NCBI RefSeq assembly: GCF_000384295.1
Contig: NZ_KB913037.1
Location: forward strand, 4,474,868 to 4,538,867
DNA: 64,000 nt
Direction of reading: 5' to 3'
DNA from: Amycolatopsis balhimycina FH 1894
Lineage (GTDB): Bacteria > Actinomycetota > Actinomycetes > Mycobacteriales > Pseudonocardiaceae
A program made the position numbers and the translations under genes. Below the pieces are notes generated by a model. That model was not told the DNA's origin and searched no databases. It was given only the letters and a program-made list of their open reading frames with translations. Shown piece after piece: positions 1 to 9,700 of the stretch (position 1 is the stretch's first letter; the number at the start of each line of letters is the position of its first letter).

Positions 1-1
1 C

Positions 2-142
2 AACGCCACCACCGACGAACTGCTCGGCGAGCGTGACGTGCTCACCAAGGACAACCCCGGCCGCGGCCGGGCGGGCGACCTCGTCGGCACGACCGCGATC
101 ATGACCAAAGCCATCGTCGCCGGTGTCGGTCGGACATCATGA
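2..142 (+). CDS. C-terminal end of an unrecognised protein (5' end outside the window)
   Basis: An open frame runs from the window edge to a TGA at 140-142 and encodes about 46 residues, including DELLGERD and GTTAIMTKA. It has no Met start inside the window. It stops just before a strong hairpin at 169-212, which fits a real 3' gene end. I do not recognise the family from the tail alone, and it is too short for a functional call. It belongs to the chromosomal flank outside the tRNA-Thr island. Confidence 0.35.
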   Translation, partial: NATTDELLGERDVLTKDNPGRGRAGDLVGTTAIMTKAIVAGVGRTS

Positions 143-168
143 CCCGGCCACGCCGGTAGATCCGACAA

Positions 169-212
169 GTGATCGTGCCGTGCGCGGGTTGGCAAGCGCA
201 CGGCACCATCAC
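169..212. terminator. Bidirectional hairpin terminator between convergent genes
   Basis: A perfect 11-bp stem (GTGCCGTGCGC at 175-185, its complement at 196-206) has a 10-nt loop. After one C:C mismatch it extends by a further GTGAT/ATCAC pairing (169-173 and 208-212). It lies between the gene ending at 142 on the plus strand and the gene ending at 234 on the minus strand, so it can serve both. There is no long T tract, which is usual in actinobacteria. Confidence 0.7.
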
Positions 213-233
213 GCCGCGCAACGGATTCCCGAT

Positions 234-638
234 TTACGGGTGGTAACGCCCCAGGACCTCGGTGATCTCCCCGGCGCCGTTGAACGTCAGTTGGGGCGCG
301 TAAGGCGGGGAAGGCAACGCCAGGAACTCATCCCGGCCGCACGGGACCGCGCCGAGCCCGTTCCACCCCACCTTGATCTCGGTCGGCGTCCCGCAGCCCT
401 GCGCCGTGCGGATCACCGCGTCAGGGGCGAGCTTCGACACGTGCGGGGTCTCGGAAAGCGGGTAGACGGCAGAGTTGTTCTCCTCCGCCCGCCGGTACTC
501 GCCGTCGACCCACTCGATGGTGCCGTCGGGGTGGGTCGCGGTGATCACCGCGACGTCCACCGAGGTCGGCATCAGCCACCACACCCCCGCGCCCACGACC
601 ACCGCCGCGGCCAATGCCGCCCAGATCCAACGCTTCAT
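234..638 (-). CDS. Small membrane-anchored protein of unknown function
   Basis: A 134-aa protein with a short basic N-terminus (MKRW) followed by one hydrophobic segment at about residues 5-23. This is either an uncleaved signal anchor or a signal peptide without a lipobox. The rest is a soluble, probably extracytoplasmic domain containing HPDGTIEWVDGEYRR and two cysteines (GCGTP, VPCGRD) that could form a disulfide. A GAGGAG-type ribosome site lies about 6 nt upstream of the ATG at 638. It sits on the chromosomal side of the left island junction. No family is recognised. Confidence 0.6.
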   Translation of the reverse strand: MKRWIWAALAAAVVVGAGVWWLMPTSVDVAVITATHPDGTIEWVDGEYRRAEENNSAVYPLSETPHVSKLAPDAVIRTAQGCGTPTEIKVGWNGLGAVPCGRDEFLALPSPPYAPQLTFNGAGEITEVLGRYHP

Positions 639-823
639 TCCCCGCTCCTCGATCGGTGATCACCGTCTTGACGCCGTGACCGGCACCGGGGTTGCGTGCG
701 GCTCTTGGACAAGGGGAGCCGGCGAACCCCGAACTTGCGGAGCGTTGCGCGGCGCCTGACTCGTGGAATGCTCGGTTCGGTCGGAAGGCGACGGTTCAGG
801 ACTGCCCCGGCCTGACGGCCACG

Positions 824-1028
824 TCTGTCTACCAGCCCTGCCGCCCGGCGGGTTTCAAACGAGCAGCACACGGGCCGTTCGGCACAGCAGAGCAAACGGA
901 GACGCAACGGAGCCCCCACCGATCACTTACGACAGCAAACCCTGCCCAATTTCAGGAAAAGCGCAGGTCAAATGCCTCTTTTGCGGAGCCGCCAAGGGGG
1001 CTCGAACCCCTGACCTTCTGTTTACAAG
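824..1028. repeat. Left direct repeat of the island (attL-like)
   Basis: This 205-bp stretch matches 43346-43550 in the same orientation, with roughly ten differences and two compensating 1-nt indels. It includes the last 42 nt of a tRNA-Thr gene (minus strand, 987-1028), and identity ends exactly in the anticodon loop at ...TTTACAAG. After this point the left copy reads TCCGCC while the right copy continues into the tRNA 5' half. That is the expected left junction of an element inserted into the 3' part of a tRNA gene. The repeat also covers about 160 bp downstream of the tRNA, more than a simple core, so it may also mark a larger duplication. Confidence 0.85.
987..1028 (-). pseudogene. tRNA-Thr 3' fragment at the left island junction
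   Basis: This is the acceptor 3' strand, the T arm (AGGGG/CCCCT around TTCGAG) and the variable region, up to the 3' side of the anticodon loop. It is identical to the corresponding part of the intact tRNA-Thr at 43509-43581. The 5' half is absent, so it cannot be a functional tRNA. I interpret it as the displaced original 3' end left behind by integration. Confidence 0.85.
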
Positions 1029-1045
1029 TCCGCCGTGCACTAGTA

Positions 1046-1166
1046 TCGGCGAGTGTCACCAAGTGCCACCGGATGCAAATAAACGCAGGTCAGCCAACGT
1101 CTTCAGCGCCTTTCAATGTCTTCAAGTGTCGTCAAGTGTCAAGCACTACTCAAGCAACGGAGCCCC
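1046..1166. other. Cluster of short direct repeats just inside the left junction (possible integrase arm sites)
   Basis: Just inside the left junction, AAGTGYC-type units recur: CCAAGTGCC near 1054, TTCAAGTGTC near 1122 and GTCAAGTGTC near 1131. GCAGGTCAG lies at 1085 and GCAACGGAGCCCC at 1154-1166. The last two resemble motifs that also lie beside all three tRNA 3' ends in the window. Clusters of short direct repeats next to an att core are typical of integrase arm-type sites; that role is inferred here. Confidence 0.45.
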
Positions 1167-1882
1167 ATCGGAGACGGAGCTGCCGGCTGGGCCGATCCAG
1201 CCTGCGTTCCGGGCTCGCTTCTCCTCGCTCACGTCCACCTGTCACGTGGTGTGACGTTAGTTCTACGCGACGTATGCGACGCTGAGCCGTTCATAGAAAC
1301 TCGTGCGCGGCGACGAGCGCGGGTTCGGAGGCCCGGACTGGGCCTCCCGGACGGGGCGAGCTGGCGCCGAGCGTGCAGTGAACCGGCATCCCGGCCAGGG
1401 GGCGGCAGAGCATCCGAACGTCCGACATACGCACGAGTAGCACGAGTCGGGCCGACTGGTCGACCCGCGGTGCAAATCGGGCGGTGCGCCGTCATCTCCG
1501 CAGCAGGCTGGCTCGTCCGTTCGCCGGCCGGGCGGCTCGATCCCGGCAGTTCCTTAGCGACCTTGAAGCGATCGTCGGTGCGCTTGCCGCGGTCACCGCA
1601 GCTGCAGGAACCACTGGGCAAGACCGGCCCGTTCACCGCAGCCACCCAAGTACAACGCCGAGAAGATCCCTCAGGGTAGCGCACCTTAGATCCGGTCGGT
1701 CTGCGAATTACTTCCACGCCAACCACCTTTGGCACATACTCACGATTCGCAGATTTCCGAATTCCACCCAGCGGGCAACGCTTTGGCCAATATGAGCCAA
1801 TGAGGTAGCATCAGTGCAGGAAAACCGAGGCGGCGACCGATGGTGACGACACCGGCCGCCGCCTGCGGCTGTTCGACGAGGG
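1167..1882. other. No convincing gene; one possible promoter
   Basis: Several overlapping open frames exist on both strands, but none has a good ribosome site or a recognisable protein. Around 1782-1811 there is a promoter-like pair TTGGCC-17-TAGCAT on the plus strand. It overlaps an inverted repeat (TTGGC...GCCAA) that could be an operator. What it would drive is unclear, because the best downstream candidate gene is on the minus strand. Confidence 0.4.
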
Positions 1883-2077
1883 TTACCGGCGCACCAGCTT
1901 GGCGGTCATCCGGATTCCGATTGCGGCGAGCCTGGCAGCCTTGGCTGCCAGGCCGTTGCCGTCTTCGAGGCAGTCAGCCGAGGCTGCTACCTCCAAGAGC
2001 AGCGCGAGACCGTCAAGCAGTCCCGCCAGTCGTACCCGGAAATGCCAGCGGTCCTCGTCAGCATCCGCGCCAGCCAT
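1883..2077 (-). CDS. Small hypothetical protein (64 aa)
   Basis: The frame begins at an ATG at 2077 (MAGADADEDRWHFRVR) preceded by a strong GAGTGAGGAG ribosome site about 7 nt upstream, which is why I chose this start over longer frames. The middle (GLLDGLALLLEVAASADCLED) is hydrophobic enough for an amphipathic helix but not a clear membrane segment, and the C-terminus is basic. No family is recognised. It lies alone near the left end of the island, where excisionase-like or control genes often sit, but nothing in the sequence shows such a role. Confidence 0.4.
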   Translation of the reverse strand: MAGADADEDRWHFRVRLAGLLDGLALLLEVAASADCLEDGNGLAAKAARLAAIGIRMTAKLVRR

Positions 2078-2719
2078 GACCCATCTCCTCACTCGGCGCA
2101 GGTGACCTTGCGATGCAAGGTCGGCGACCCCGCGCCGGATCCGGTCACGCGCGGGGGCGCCTCCGAGTGCTACAAAACGATCACAACGGCTTGGACGCCA
2201 GCTAAAGATTACATGGCTCAACGCCCGCCGACTAATATCAGCGAGCGGAATCAAAAAGGCATCCAAAAAAGGACAGACTTCCGGCCTTATTATGGGAACC
2301 TTTTGGGCGTCATGTTTTATGATGACCGGTCTGCAAAGAAAAGAAAAGGCTCCAACGTCAGATTTAACCCGTTTGCAGTAGCGGGCGTGATGCCACCGCA
2401 ACCTTTCTTTCCGCTTATCGAAATGAATCTTCCATTCAAGTTAAGGCAATGCACGCTGAACCACCTGATCGGACTAACCGCGCGCGACCTCATAGACGTG
2501 GCGCGTACTCCTGCATCGCAGGGTTACCGCCAAGTTTGCTTGTCGGGATACCAGGTTCCGGCGAGAGGAGTCAGCTACAGGAGCGGCGTGATGGACACAT
2601 CGGCGAGCTCAAATGCGCCAGCGAGGGTGCTCAGGTTGGTCGGCAAAACGCCGACACCGCGGGCAGCAATGGCGCACCCTCGGATGCAGCCATCGGCGGG
2701 TACTTCGAACCGGCGGGGA
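2078..2719. other. No supported gene; lower-GC patch
   Basis: The stretch 2180-2450 is noticeably richer in A and T than its surroundings, with runs such as AAAAGGCATCCAAAAAAGG. Open frames cross it, but their translations look random and have no ribosome sites. It probably represents foreign or decayed DNA within the island. Confidence 0.4.
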
Positions 2720-3010
2720 AACCGTACTGGCGTACCGGCGTCGCTCGGCTTCGAGATGAACGACCTTGTGCGTGAACTCGCCAGGCAAGGGCCTATTCAC
2801 CGCGAGGAGCACGAGGTCGACCAGATCCTTGTAGTGGGCCGAGGTGCCAGTGCGGTCGGCACCGTATCCGAAGTAGAGGGTGCAGAGCTGGTCGCTGACG
2901 ACGTCCTCGAGCGGCTACATCCGGACCTCGGGCCAGGTGGCGCCGCCGCTGGGGAACGCGGCGGGCAGCGGCTCGACGATGTCCGATCCGCGGGGGACGC
3001 TCTCCTGCAG
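2720..3010 (-). pseudogene. Remnant of an AbiEii/AbiGii-type nucleotidyltransferase toxin
   Basis: Read from 3010 on the minus strand, the frame gives ...WPEVRM-stop-PLEDVVSDQLCTLYFGYG... and then AHYKDLVDLVLLAVNRP. The PLEDVVxDQLC and YKDLVDLVLL segments match the conserved C-terminal region of AbiEii-family nucleotidyltransferase toxins, where EDhhADKh and YRDLVDL are typical. An in-frame stop follows the ..EVRM segment. Neither the N-terminal GSxxxD catalytic region nor a cognate AbiEi antitoxin gene is present nearby. It is a short degraded fragment. The assignment rests on motif resemblance only. Confidence 0.5.
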
Positions 3011-3172
3011 TGACAACGTCGACACTGGTCGGCGGGGCCACGGTAGGTACTGCCGCCGTGATCGTGGCTGGTAGCCGCGGTACCTATCGCTGGCAGGAGA
3101 ACTGGATCTCTCGCAGCCGGGCCGCTACGCCATCGAACGCCAGATCGCACACTTCAAGCATCGCGTCGCGAG

Positions 3173-3400
3173 TTGCGGAGGCGGACGGTCGACGACCCGA
3201 AGGTGGGCGTGCCGGTGTTCGACCACCTGCGCCGGCGCGGCCGCGACGAGCCCCGCATCACCTCAGCGAAGACCGTTCGCGCCATCCTGCCCAGGCTCTC
3301 CGCGCTCGCCGTCCGCCACGGCACCCTTGACGCGAACCCCGTACGGGAGATCGGCCGAGGACATGTCGATGCCAAGCACGACCGCCGGGATTGGACTATC
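3173..3400 (+). pseudogene. Fragment of a tyrosine integrase (core-binding domain only)
   Basis: The frame encodes ...HLRRRGRDEPRITSAKTVRAILPRLSALAVRHGTLDANPVREIGR. The segment TSAKTVRAIL..LSALAVRHGxLDANPVREI is typical of the SAM-like core-binding domain of actinobacterial phage/ICE tyrosine recombinases. The frame loses similarity after VREIGR and runs into the antisense of the immunity gene. There is no catalytic domain (no R, HxxR or Y boxes). It may be a remnant of the island's own integrase or of a nested element. Just upstream (about 3105-3165), a frame reading RYAIERQIAHFKHR faintly resembles a DDE transposase tail. Confidence 0.55.
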
Positions 3401-3764
3401 GGGCTCGTCCAATCCCCCCGTCACGGGGCAGCTCATCTTCGAAGTCGCAAGACGCCACAGCCGCGTAGTCATTCCCCCACAAGATCTCGAGAAGGCGGCC
3501 GATCAGCCAGACAATCCTGGCATGGTCGGCCCTGTCCGACGATTCGGCCTCGACCAGGGTAGGCCAACGTACGAAGTCGTCACCGGACTGATCCAGGGGA
3601 AGTCGATCGTCATTTCTCAGCACCTCGAGCAGAGTTCTCTCCACCGTCGCAGTCCTCGCATCGAAATCAACACCCAGACCGGCCGACAAGACACCGACGA
3701 CAGCATCGACGGAGTCTGCTCGCACGTAGATCTTGCAGAATTCATACGATTTTTCTGTCATCAC
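3396..3764 (-). CDS. Probable immunity protein for the RHS toxin
   Basis: A 122-aa acidic, cysteine-poor cytoplasmic protein. Its start (GTG at 3764 or ATG at 3761) overlaps the stop codon of the RHS gene, so the two are translationally coupled. Conserved-looking segments include DDFVRWPTLVEAE and CDFEDELPRDGG near the C-terminus, which I associate with immunity proteins although I cannot name the Imm family with confidence. Position directly after an RHS toxin gene is the main evidence, since polymorphic toxin loci regularly end with a small immunity gene. It would bind and neutralise the nucleotidyltransferase-like C-terminal toxin domain. Local GC is lower than in the RHS core. Confidence 0.7.
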   Translation of the reverse strand: MMTEKSYEFCKIYVRADSVDAVVGVLSAGLGVDFDARTATVERTLLEVLRNDDRLPLDQSGDDFVRWPTLVEAESSDRADHARIVWLIGRLLEILWGNDYAAVASCDFEDELPRDGGIGRAR

Positions 3765-6700
3765 TTCGGAACCTCGATGAACGGCGGATTGTCGAACTGG
3801 CCACCGATCTTCACAATGGACAAGTCAACGTCGATACCCAACTGGGCCGCGATCTGCCTTCGAAGACCGCTCAGGCCAGCTTCTCCAGCCTGGATTTTTC
3901 CGCTTTCAATCGCACGTTGCATGGTTCGCTCTTTCGCACTTCCCGGGTTGGGGGTCTTGAAACGATCTCTGATCAGACTATCAAACTCGCCAGGACTCAC
4001 CCGGACGGCGAAGTCGATGTCCGACGCTTCGCCGGCGGTCCCGGCCGCGCGGCTACCATGGACGACCACTTGCCCCCGGTAACCCGCCGCATCCAATCCT
4101 GTCCGCAGAGCCTGGCCAGCTTCCGCGAATTGCCCGGAAGAGAGCCCCTGAGGAACGTTCGAGCCACCCGCAAGGCCACCGCCCAGGAGGAGCATGATGC
4201 CGCTGAAGATCTCCGCGAGCGCGTCCGATCGATGTTGATCGATCTCCGCCTGAGCACACTCGCTAAAGTGCTCCACACAGTACATCGCCGCAATACCCTT
4301 GCTGCCGGCGAGGTCATCCGGGTGCTCTCGCAGGTATTTCCACGCATGCCAGCACGCGGTTTGACCGAAGCACAGACTCCCCGTTGATCCGTCGGAGTTG
4401 TCCCACGTCATGGGAGACCAATAGGAGGTATTGGACGAATTGGAGTAAATCTCCAGCTGCGCCCGGACCTGATTCGCGTTCGTCGTGGCGGGAGAGTGGT
4501 GCGATACCCAATTTCGCCTGGCATCCCGAGCTTGACTGCAGGCAGACCCTCGCTTGCAGCCACTGTTAGCCGCGATATTCCGGAAGCTGTCAATTGATTG
4601 TTGGCTGTACCCGCGCTGTTTCATGAAGTAGGCACGGTTGTCGATGTAGTTGGGGTCTGACATCGCCTCGCCAGTACCACAAAGTACGCCGTCGGGGCCG
4701 CACGCTGCGCCCCACATCAGGCCGCTTGGGTCGCTGAACGAGATCGGGCTGTTGTTTCCGTAGCTGTACGCGTTGAGAGCCTGCGGATTGCCAGTGTCCA
4801 GGGACGAGTCTGGAGTCAAGAACCTTCCGGTAAGCGGGTCGTAGTCGCGGGCGCCCAGGTGGGTCAGCCCGGTCGTGTTCTCGTAGCCGCCCACGAACCC
4901 GTGCTTGTCCGGCCATGTCGACGGCGGCGTTCCCCGGGTCGCGCCGTACGGGTCTTGCCAGCGCCTGGACACCGCGAGGTTGCCCGCATCGACCGTGGCG
5001 TACGTCGTGCCCTGGTGATCGGCCAGTTTCCAGCTCAACCCGGTCGAGGACACGCGCGTCGCGATGGCCTGGCCGTTGTAGCTGTAGAACCGCGTACCTG
5101 AAGCGAAGATGGCCCCGGTGGGGACGAACAGCTCCATGTCCCCGACCGACAGGGTCGTTCCGCTCGGGTCCTTCGTGATGAGGATGTTGCCGTCGGCGTC
5201 GTAGAGGTAGCTGCTGTCCGCGCCGTTGGCTTCCTTCACTGTGGCGACGCGACCTTCGGCGTCGTAGGTGAACGTCTGCGCGGCGCCTGCGGGGCCGCGT
5301 GTCTCGGTGCTGCCTGTGCCCGTGTAGCCGTAACTCGTCTGGGTCGTGCCGCTGGGCCCATCGGTTGTAGCCGTCTGGACGGCGTGGGGGTGTTTCTGGC
5401 CAGGGTCGGGGTACGTCGAGGCCGTCGTGATGTCGCCCGACGGGGTGTGCTGGACCTGGGTCTTGCGGTTGCCGGTGTCGTCGAAGGTCCAGGACGTCCA
5501 GTACGGCGCAGCACCATCGATGCCCGCCGTGGTTGGTTGACCAGCGCAGTCACCTGAGGACGGCGTCCACGCTTCCGTGAGCCGCTGCAGGTAGTCCTGG
5601 CGGAAGCACTGGACGTCGGCCTTAGTCGCGGGCGGCGTGTCGGCGATCTTGGTCAGGTTGCCGACCTGGTTGTAGGTGTAGACGCGGTTGGCGATCCAGT
5701 AGTCCGATTGCGTGGAGCGCTGTGCCTGGACCGTCTTGAGCTGGTTGGTGCCGTCGGCGTAGGTGTTGGTCACCGAGACCTGATACGGGCTGGCGTCGTC
5801 GTTGAAGTTGGTGCGCAGCGCCTGGCCCAGCGGGTTGTACGAGGTCAGGGACACGAGGGTGTTGCCGCCGCCCGAAGCATTGGCGGCGAGCATGGTTTTC
5901 GGCGAGCCGTTGTCGTAGTAGGTGAGCGACAGTTCCTCGGCCGGCAGGCCACCCGCAGCGGGAGTGTTCATCGTCCGCACGGCACCTGTATTGGCGTTGT
6001 AGGTGATCCCGAACTGGTAGGTGTTCGACAGCCCCTTGTCGCCGGGCGGGATGGTCACCTTGCTGCCCGTGGGCCGGCCGGCCATGTCGTAGCCGGTGGT
6101 CTCCTTGATGTAGGCCTTGGTGCCGACGTAGCGGGTGGAGGCGGTGGGCTGTCCTGGAAGCAGGGTGTCGTAGGTCCAGCCGGCGATCTTCGTGCCGGTC
6201 GTCGCGGGGCCGTCGTACTCGGCGGTCTTGCGGCTCAGGTTGTCGTAGGTGTAGCTGATCAGCCGGTTGCGCGCGTCCGTGGTGGTCAGCAGGCGACCGG
6301 CGGCGTCGTAGGTGAACGTCGTCCGGCCCGTGTCCGGGTCGGTCGAGGCGATCTTGCGGTCTTTCAGGTCGTACTCGAAGGACCAGACGTTTTTGCCGGT
6401 CGTGTCGGTGACCGTCGACTGCTTACCGCTGCGGGTGTAGGTGTACGTCGTGGTGTCGGCCGGTGATCCCGGTGTGTACTTCGTCGGGTCCTTGTACTGC
6501 AGCAGCTGGACGGTCTGGCCGAGTCCGTTCTTGATCGTGGTCGACGCGGTGCCGCCGTCCGGCGGGATCGTGGTCGTGCGGTCGCCGTCCGCGATCGTCG
6601 TGGTGCGCCACTGCTCCACGGCGTGCAGCAGGTAGGCACTGGCCCGCGGACTGCCGGCGCTGTCGAAGGTGGCCAACGTCGTGTTCGGAACCGACGCGTC

Positions 6701-9700
6701 GTCGGTGACGTACAGGGTGGCCGACGGGGCTCCGCTGTTCCAGTAGGCGTTGTGGGTCTTGTACGTGCGGCCCTGGGAATCGTAGAAGGTGTCGGTGATG
6801 ATCCGGCCGGGCCCGTCGTCAGTGCGCGGTGCCTGGGTTTGGATGGTGCGGCCGAGACCGTCGACGAGCGTGTACGAGATCGCGTACTGCCCGTTCGCAA
6901 GCAGGTTCTGGGTGGTGACGTTGCTGACGCCACCGGCGTTGCGGACGCTGTAGCTGTAGATGACGTCCGCCGGGCCGTTCAGCGCCTTGCTGTGACCGGG
7001 CTTCCACACCGACAGCACACGGCCAAGAGCGTCCTGGGTCGCGTCGGTGCGCAACCCGCTCGCGTCCTTGCTGGCGACGGTGATGCCCGAGGCGGGGTCG
7101 AGGTACTTGGTGGAGGTGAACTTGGGCGCGTTCGCGGCAGCGCTGACCGGCGGTGCGGTGGTGTCGACCTGCGTAACCGGGCCACCCTCTGCCGGGGTGT
7201 ACGACGTTGTGCTGGTCAGGCCGAGTGCGTCGGTGGCGCTGACCGCCCGGCCGTACTTGTCGTACACGGTCGTCGCCGCAGGCGACTTGATCTTCTCCGC
7301 ACCACCCGTCGGCCAGTCGTCGAGACTGTCGATCTGGGTGATATTGCCTTCGGTGGGTGCCGCGCCGAAGGCCTGTTTGTCGAAGTAGGTCCGGCTGTCG
7401 CTGATGATGTTGCCGGGCCCCGGTGGATTGGTCTTGTCGTCGCAGACGCCGGAGATCTTCCGCACCTGGCTGGAGGAGTTCAGCAGCCAGGCGGTGGTGT
7501 TCTCCAGGTACGTGGTGAGAGTGCAGCTGGTCTGCTTCGGGTCGCTGGTATCGCCTTCGGTCTGCACCGCGGTCGCGAGCCCGTACTTGCCGTGGGTGGT
7601 GTGCGTGCGCGACACCCGCCAGGTGCTCGTGGTGTCCAGCCAAGTCCGGCTGCGGGTGGTGTCGGTGCCGGTGTAGGCCGCGGTGCGACCGTCAGCGTCG
7701 GTCGCGGTCGGGTCGGACACCCACGGCTCAGTCAGGGTGCCGCTCACGGCCTGGCCGTCGCGGTAGGTGACGGTCTCCCGGGTGACGCCGGCGACCTCCT
7801 TGCGGTCGGTGAACGACTCGTGCCAGTTGGGACTGGTGACCGTCGCGCCTTCCATACCGCGCAGGTAGAACGTCTCGGTGACCACCGGAGGCCCGGACGG
7901 GTCACCGCCCGCCGGGCCGAGCCCGGTGGTCGTCTTGACGTCGCCATAGCCGCGCCACTGCGACCACGTCCGGTACTTCGGGTCGCTGAACGGGTCGTCG
8001 TCGTAGTGCCACGCCGCGCCGCCGAGGAAGTCGTAGTGGGTGACCTTCTGCTGCGGCTGCTGCGTGGTGTTCGCGTCCTCGATGACGTCGGTGACCCGGA
8101 ACTTGGTGAAATAGTCCAGCACCGGATCAGTTGCGCCCGGCGGATTCCAGTACACCGGGTAGCACGACAGTGTGTTGTTCTTCAGGTTCGCCGGATCGGG
8201 CATCGGCCCCGCGGGCTTGCACTCGGGGTCGGCGTACTTGACGGTGGTGTAGCCGCCCTGCGGGGTGGTGATGGCGTCGATCCGATTGCGGCTCAGTGCG
8301 GTGTACTGGGTGTTGGCGTTGACTCGGTTGGCCATCGCCTTCGGGTGGAACGTCGTCGCGGGCAGCGTGATCGCCGAGCCGACGGTGTTCGAGCTCGCGA
8401 TCTTCCCGGTTTCGGTGATCGAGTCCAGCCACAGCGCCGTCTTGTTCCCGTCGGTGGTGGGTGGGAAGGACTGCGCGAGCGCCCACTCCCGGACGGGTTT
8501 CCACCCGGTGCCGCCGTCGCTGACCTGGGTGGTGAGCTTGGTGTAGCGCTTGCGTGAGAAGAAGGACGGTGAGTTGTAGACGCAGACCGCACCCGAGGCG
8601 CAGATCGTCTCGGACGGCACGTCCGGCCACGACGTCGCGGTCCCCGAGTTCAGCTGACTGGGGTCGCAGGTGATGGTGCCGCTGGGGAAGCACCGTTCGG
8701 CCGTGTCGAACAGTACTTGCGCAGGGGCGTGGCTGAAGGTGTCGGCGACCTTGGTGTTGAAGCCGTACTCGATCTTCTGCAGGTAGCCGCTGCGGGTGTA
8801 GGGCGTGCCGGGGTTGTTGGCGGTGGAGGCGTTGCGGTTGAGCCCGTAGTAGTTGGTCTCGGGCTGGTAGTAGTACGCGATCGCGTTGCCGTGCGGATCG
8901 ACGACGTAGTCGAGGTTCCAGCGCCACGCCCGGTTGCACCAGGACGCCGCGTAGGTCGCGGCGTTGCACGGCTCGAGGTTGTTGTTGCCGAACACCGGAA
9001 CAGTCCACGTCGACTGGGTCTCCGCCTTGCCCGCGGCCCAGCCGGGCAGGTGGTTCAGGCCGAAGAAGTACTGGACGCCGTCCGGTGTGGTGACCTTCCA
9101 GTACTCGCCGAACTTGTCGCCGTTGACGCCGCCGGTGAGACGTTCCACCCTCGTGCCGTCGTCGTCCTTCGGGTGCCAGGTCTGGGTGTTCTTGTCCAGG
9201 ATCAGATCACCGTTGGCGCCAGCGAAGGAGATGGTAGCGTTGTCGTTGTACCAGCACAGATCACCGGTCTTGGTCTGGCCGTTGTTGCCGCCCAGGTCCT
9301 GGCCGCAGCCCTTATAGCGACGTTCGATGAACCCGCCACCCGAGAGACTCCACCCGTCACCGACACCTGAGGCCTGGTTGTTGGTCGCCGAAGTCAGCCC
9401 GTCCACCGAGCTCGACGAGTAGTTCAAGCTGACCGACGGGCCCGTCCCGCCGAGCGCCGCGGGCGTCCCGATCGGGTACGAGTAGTCGAAGTCCGCCGAC
9501 GAACCACCCGCCGACCAGGAGCCGGCCGGCTTGAGGTCAGTCGCAGTGAAATCGCCGCCACCACTCTTGGTGTCGGCTTCGGCGGCCACCAGCATCGAGG
9601 TTGCTGCGGGGGCAGCAGCGCTCTGCCGCGATCCAGCCGGCGCCCCGGGCAGCGTGACGTCGGCGGCCACGTGCCGGGTCCGGGTGTTGTTGTCGGAGGT

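Noticed and set aside
692..1285. Plus-strand frames containing EPPRGLEPLTFCLQ
   Set aside because: This peptide is the false translation of the tRNA-Thr 3' part and recurs at 43300-43570 for the same reason.
6623..8557. Long plus-strand frame (about 640 codons) opposite the RHS gene
   Set aside because: The RHS repeats clearly code on the minus strand. The plus frame is Arg/Gly/Val-rich, has no domain and arises from GC-rich codon structure.
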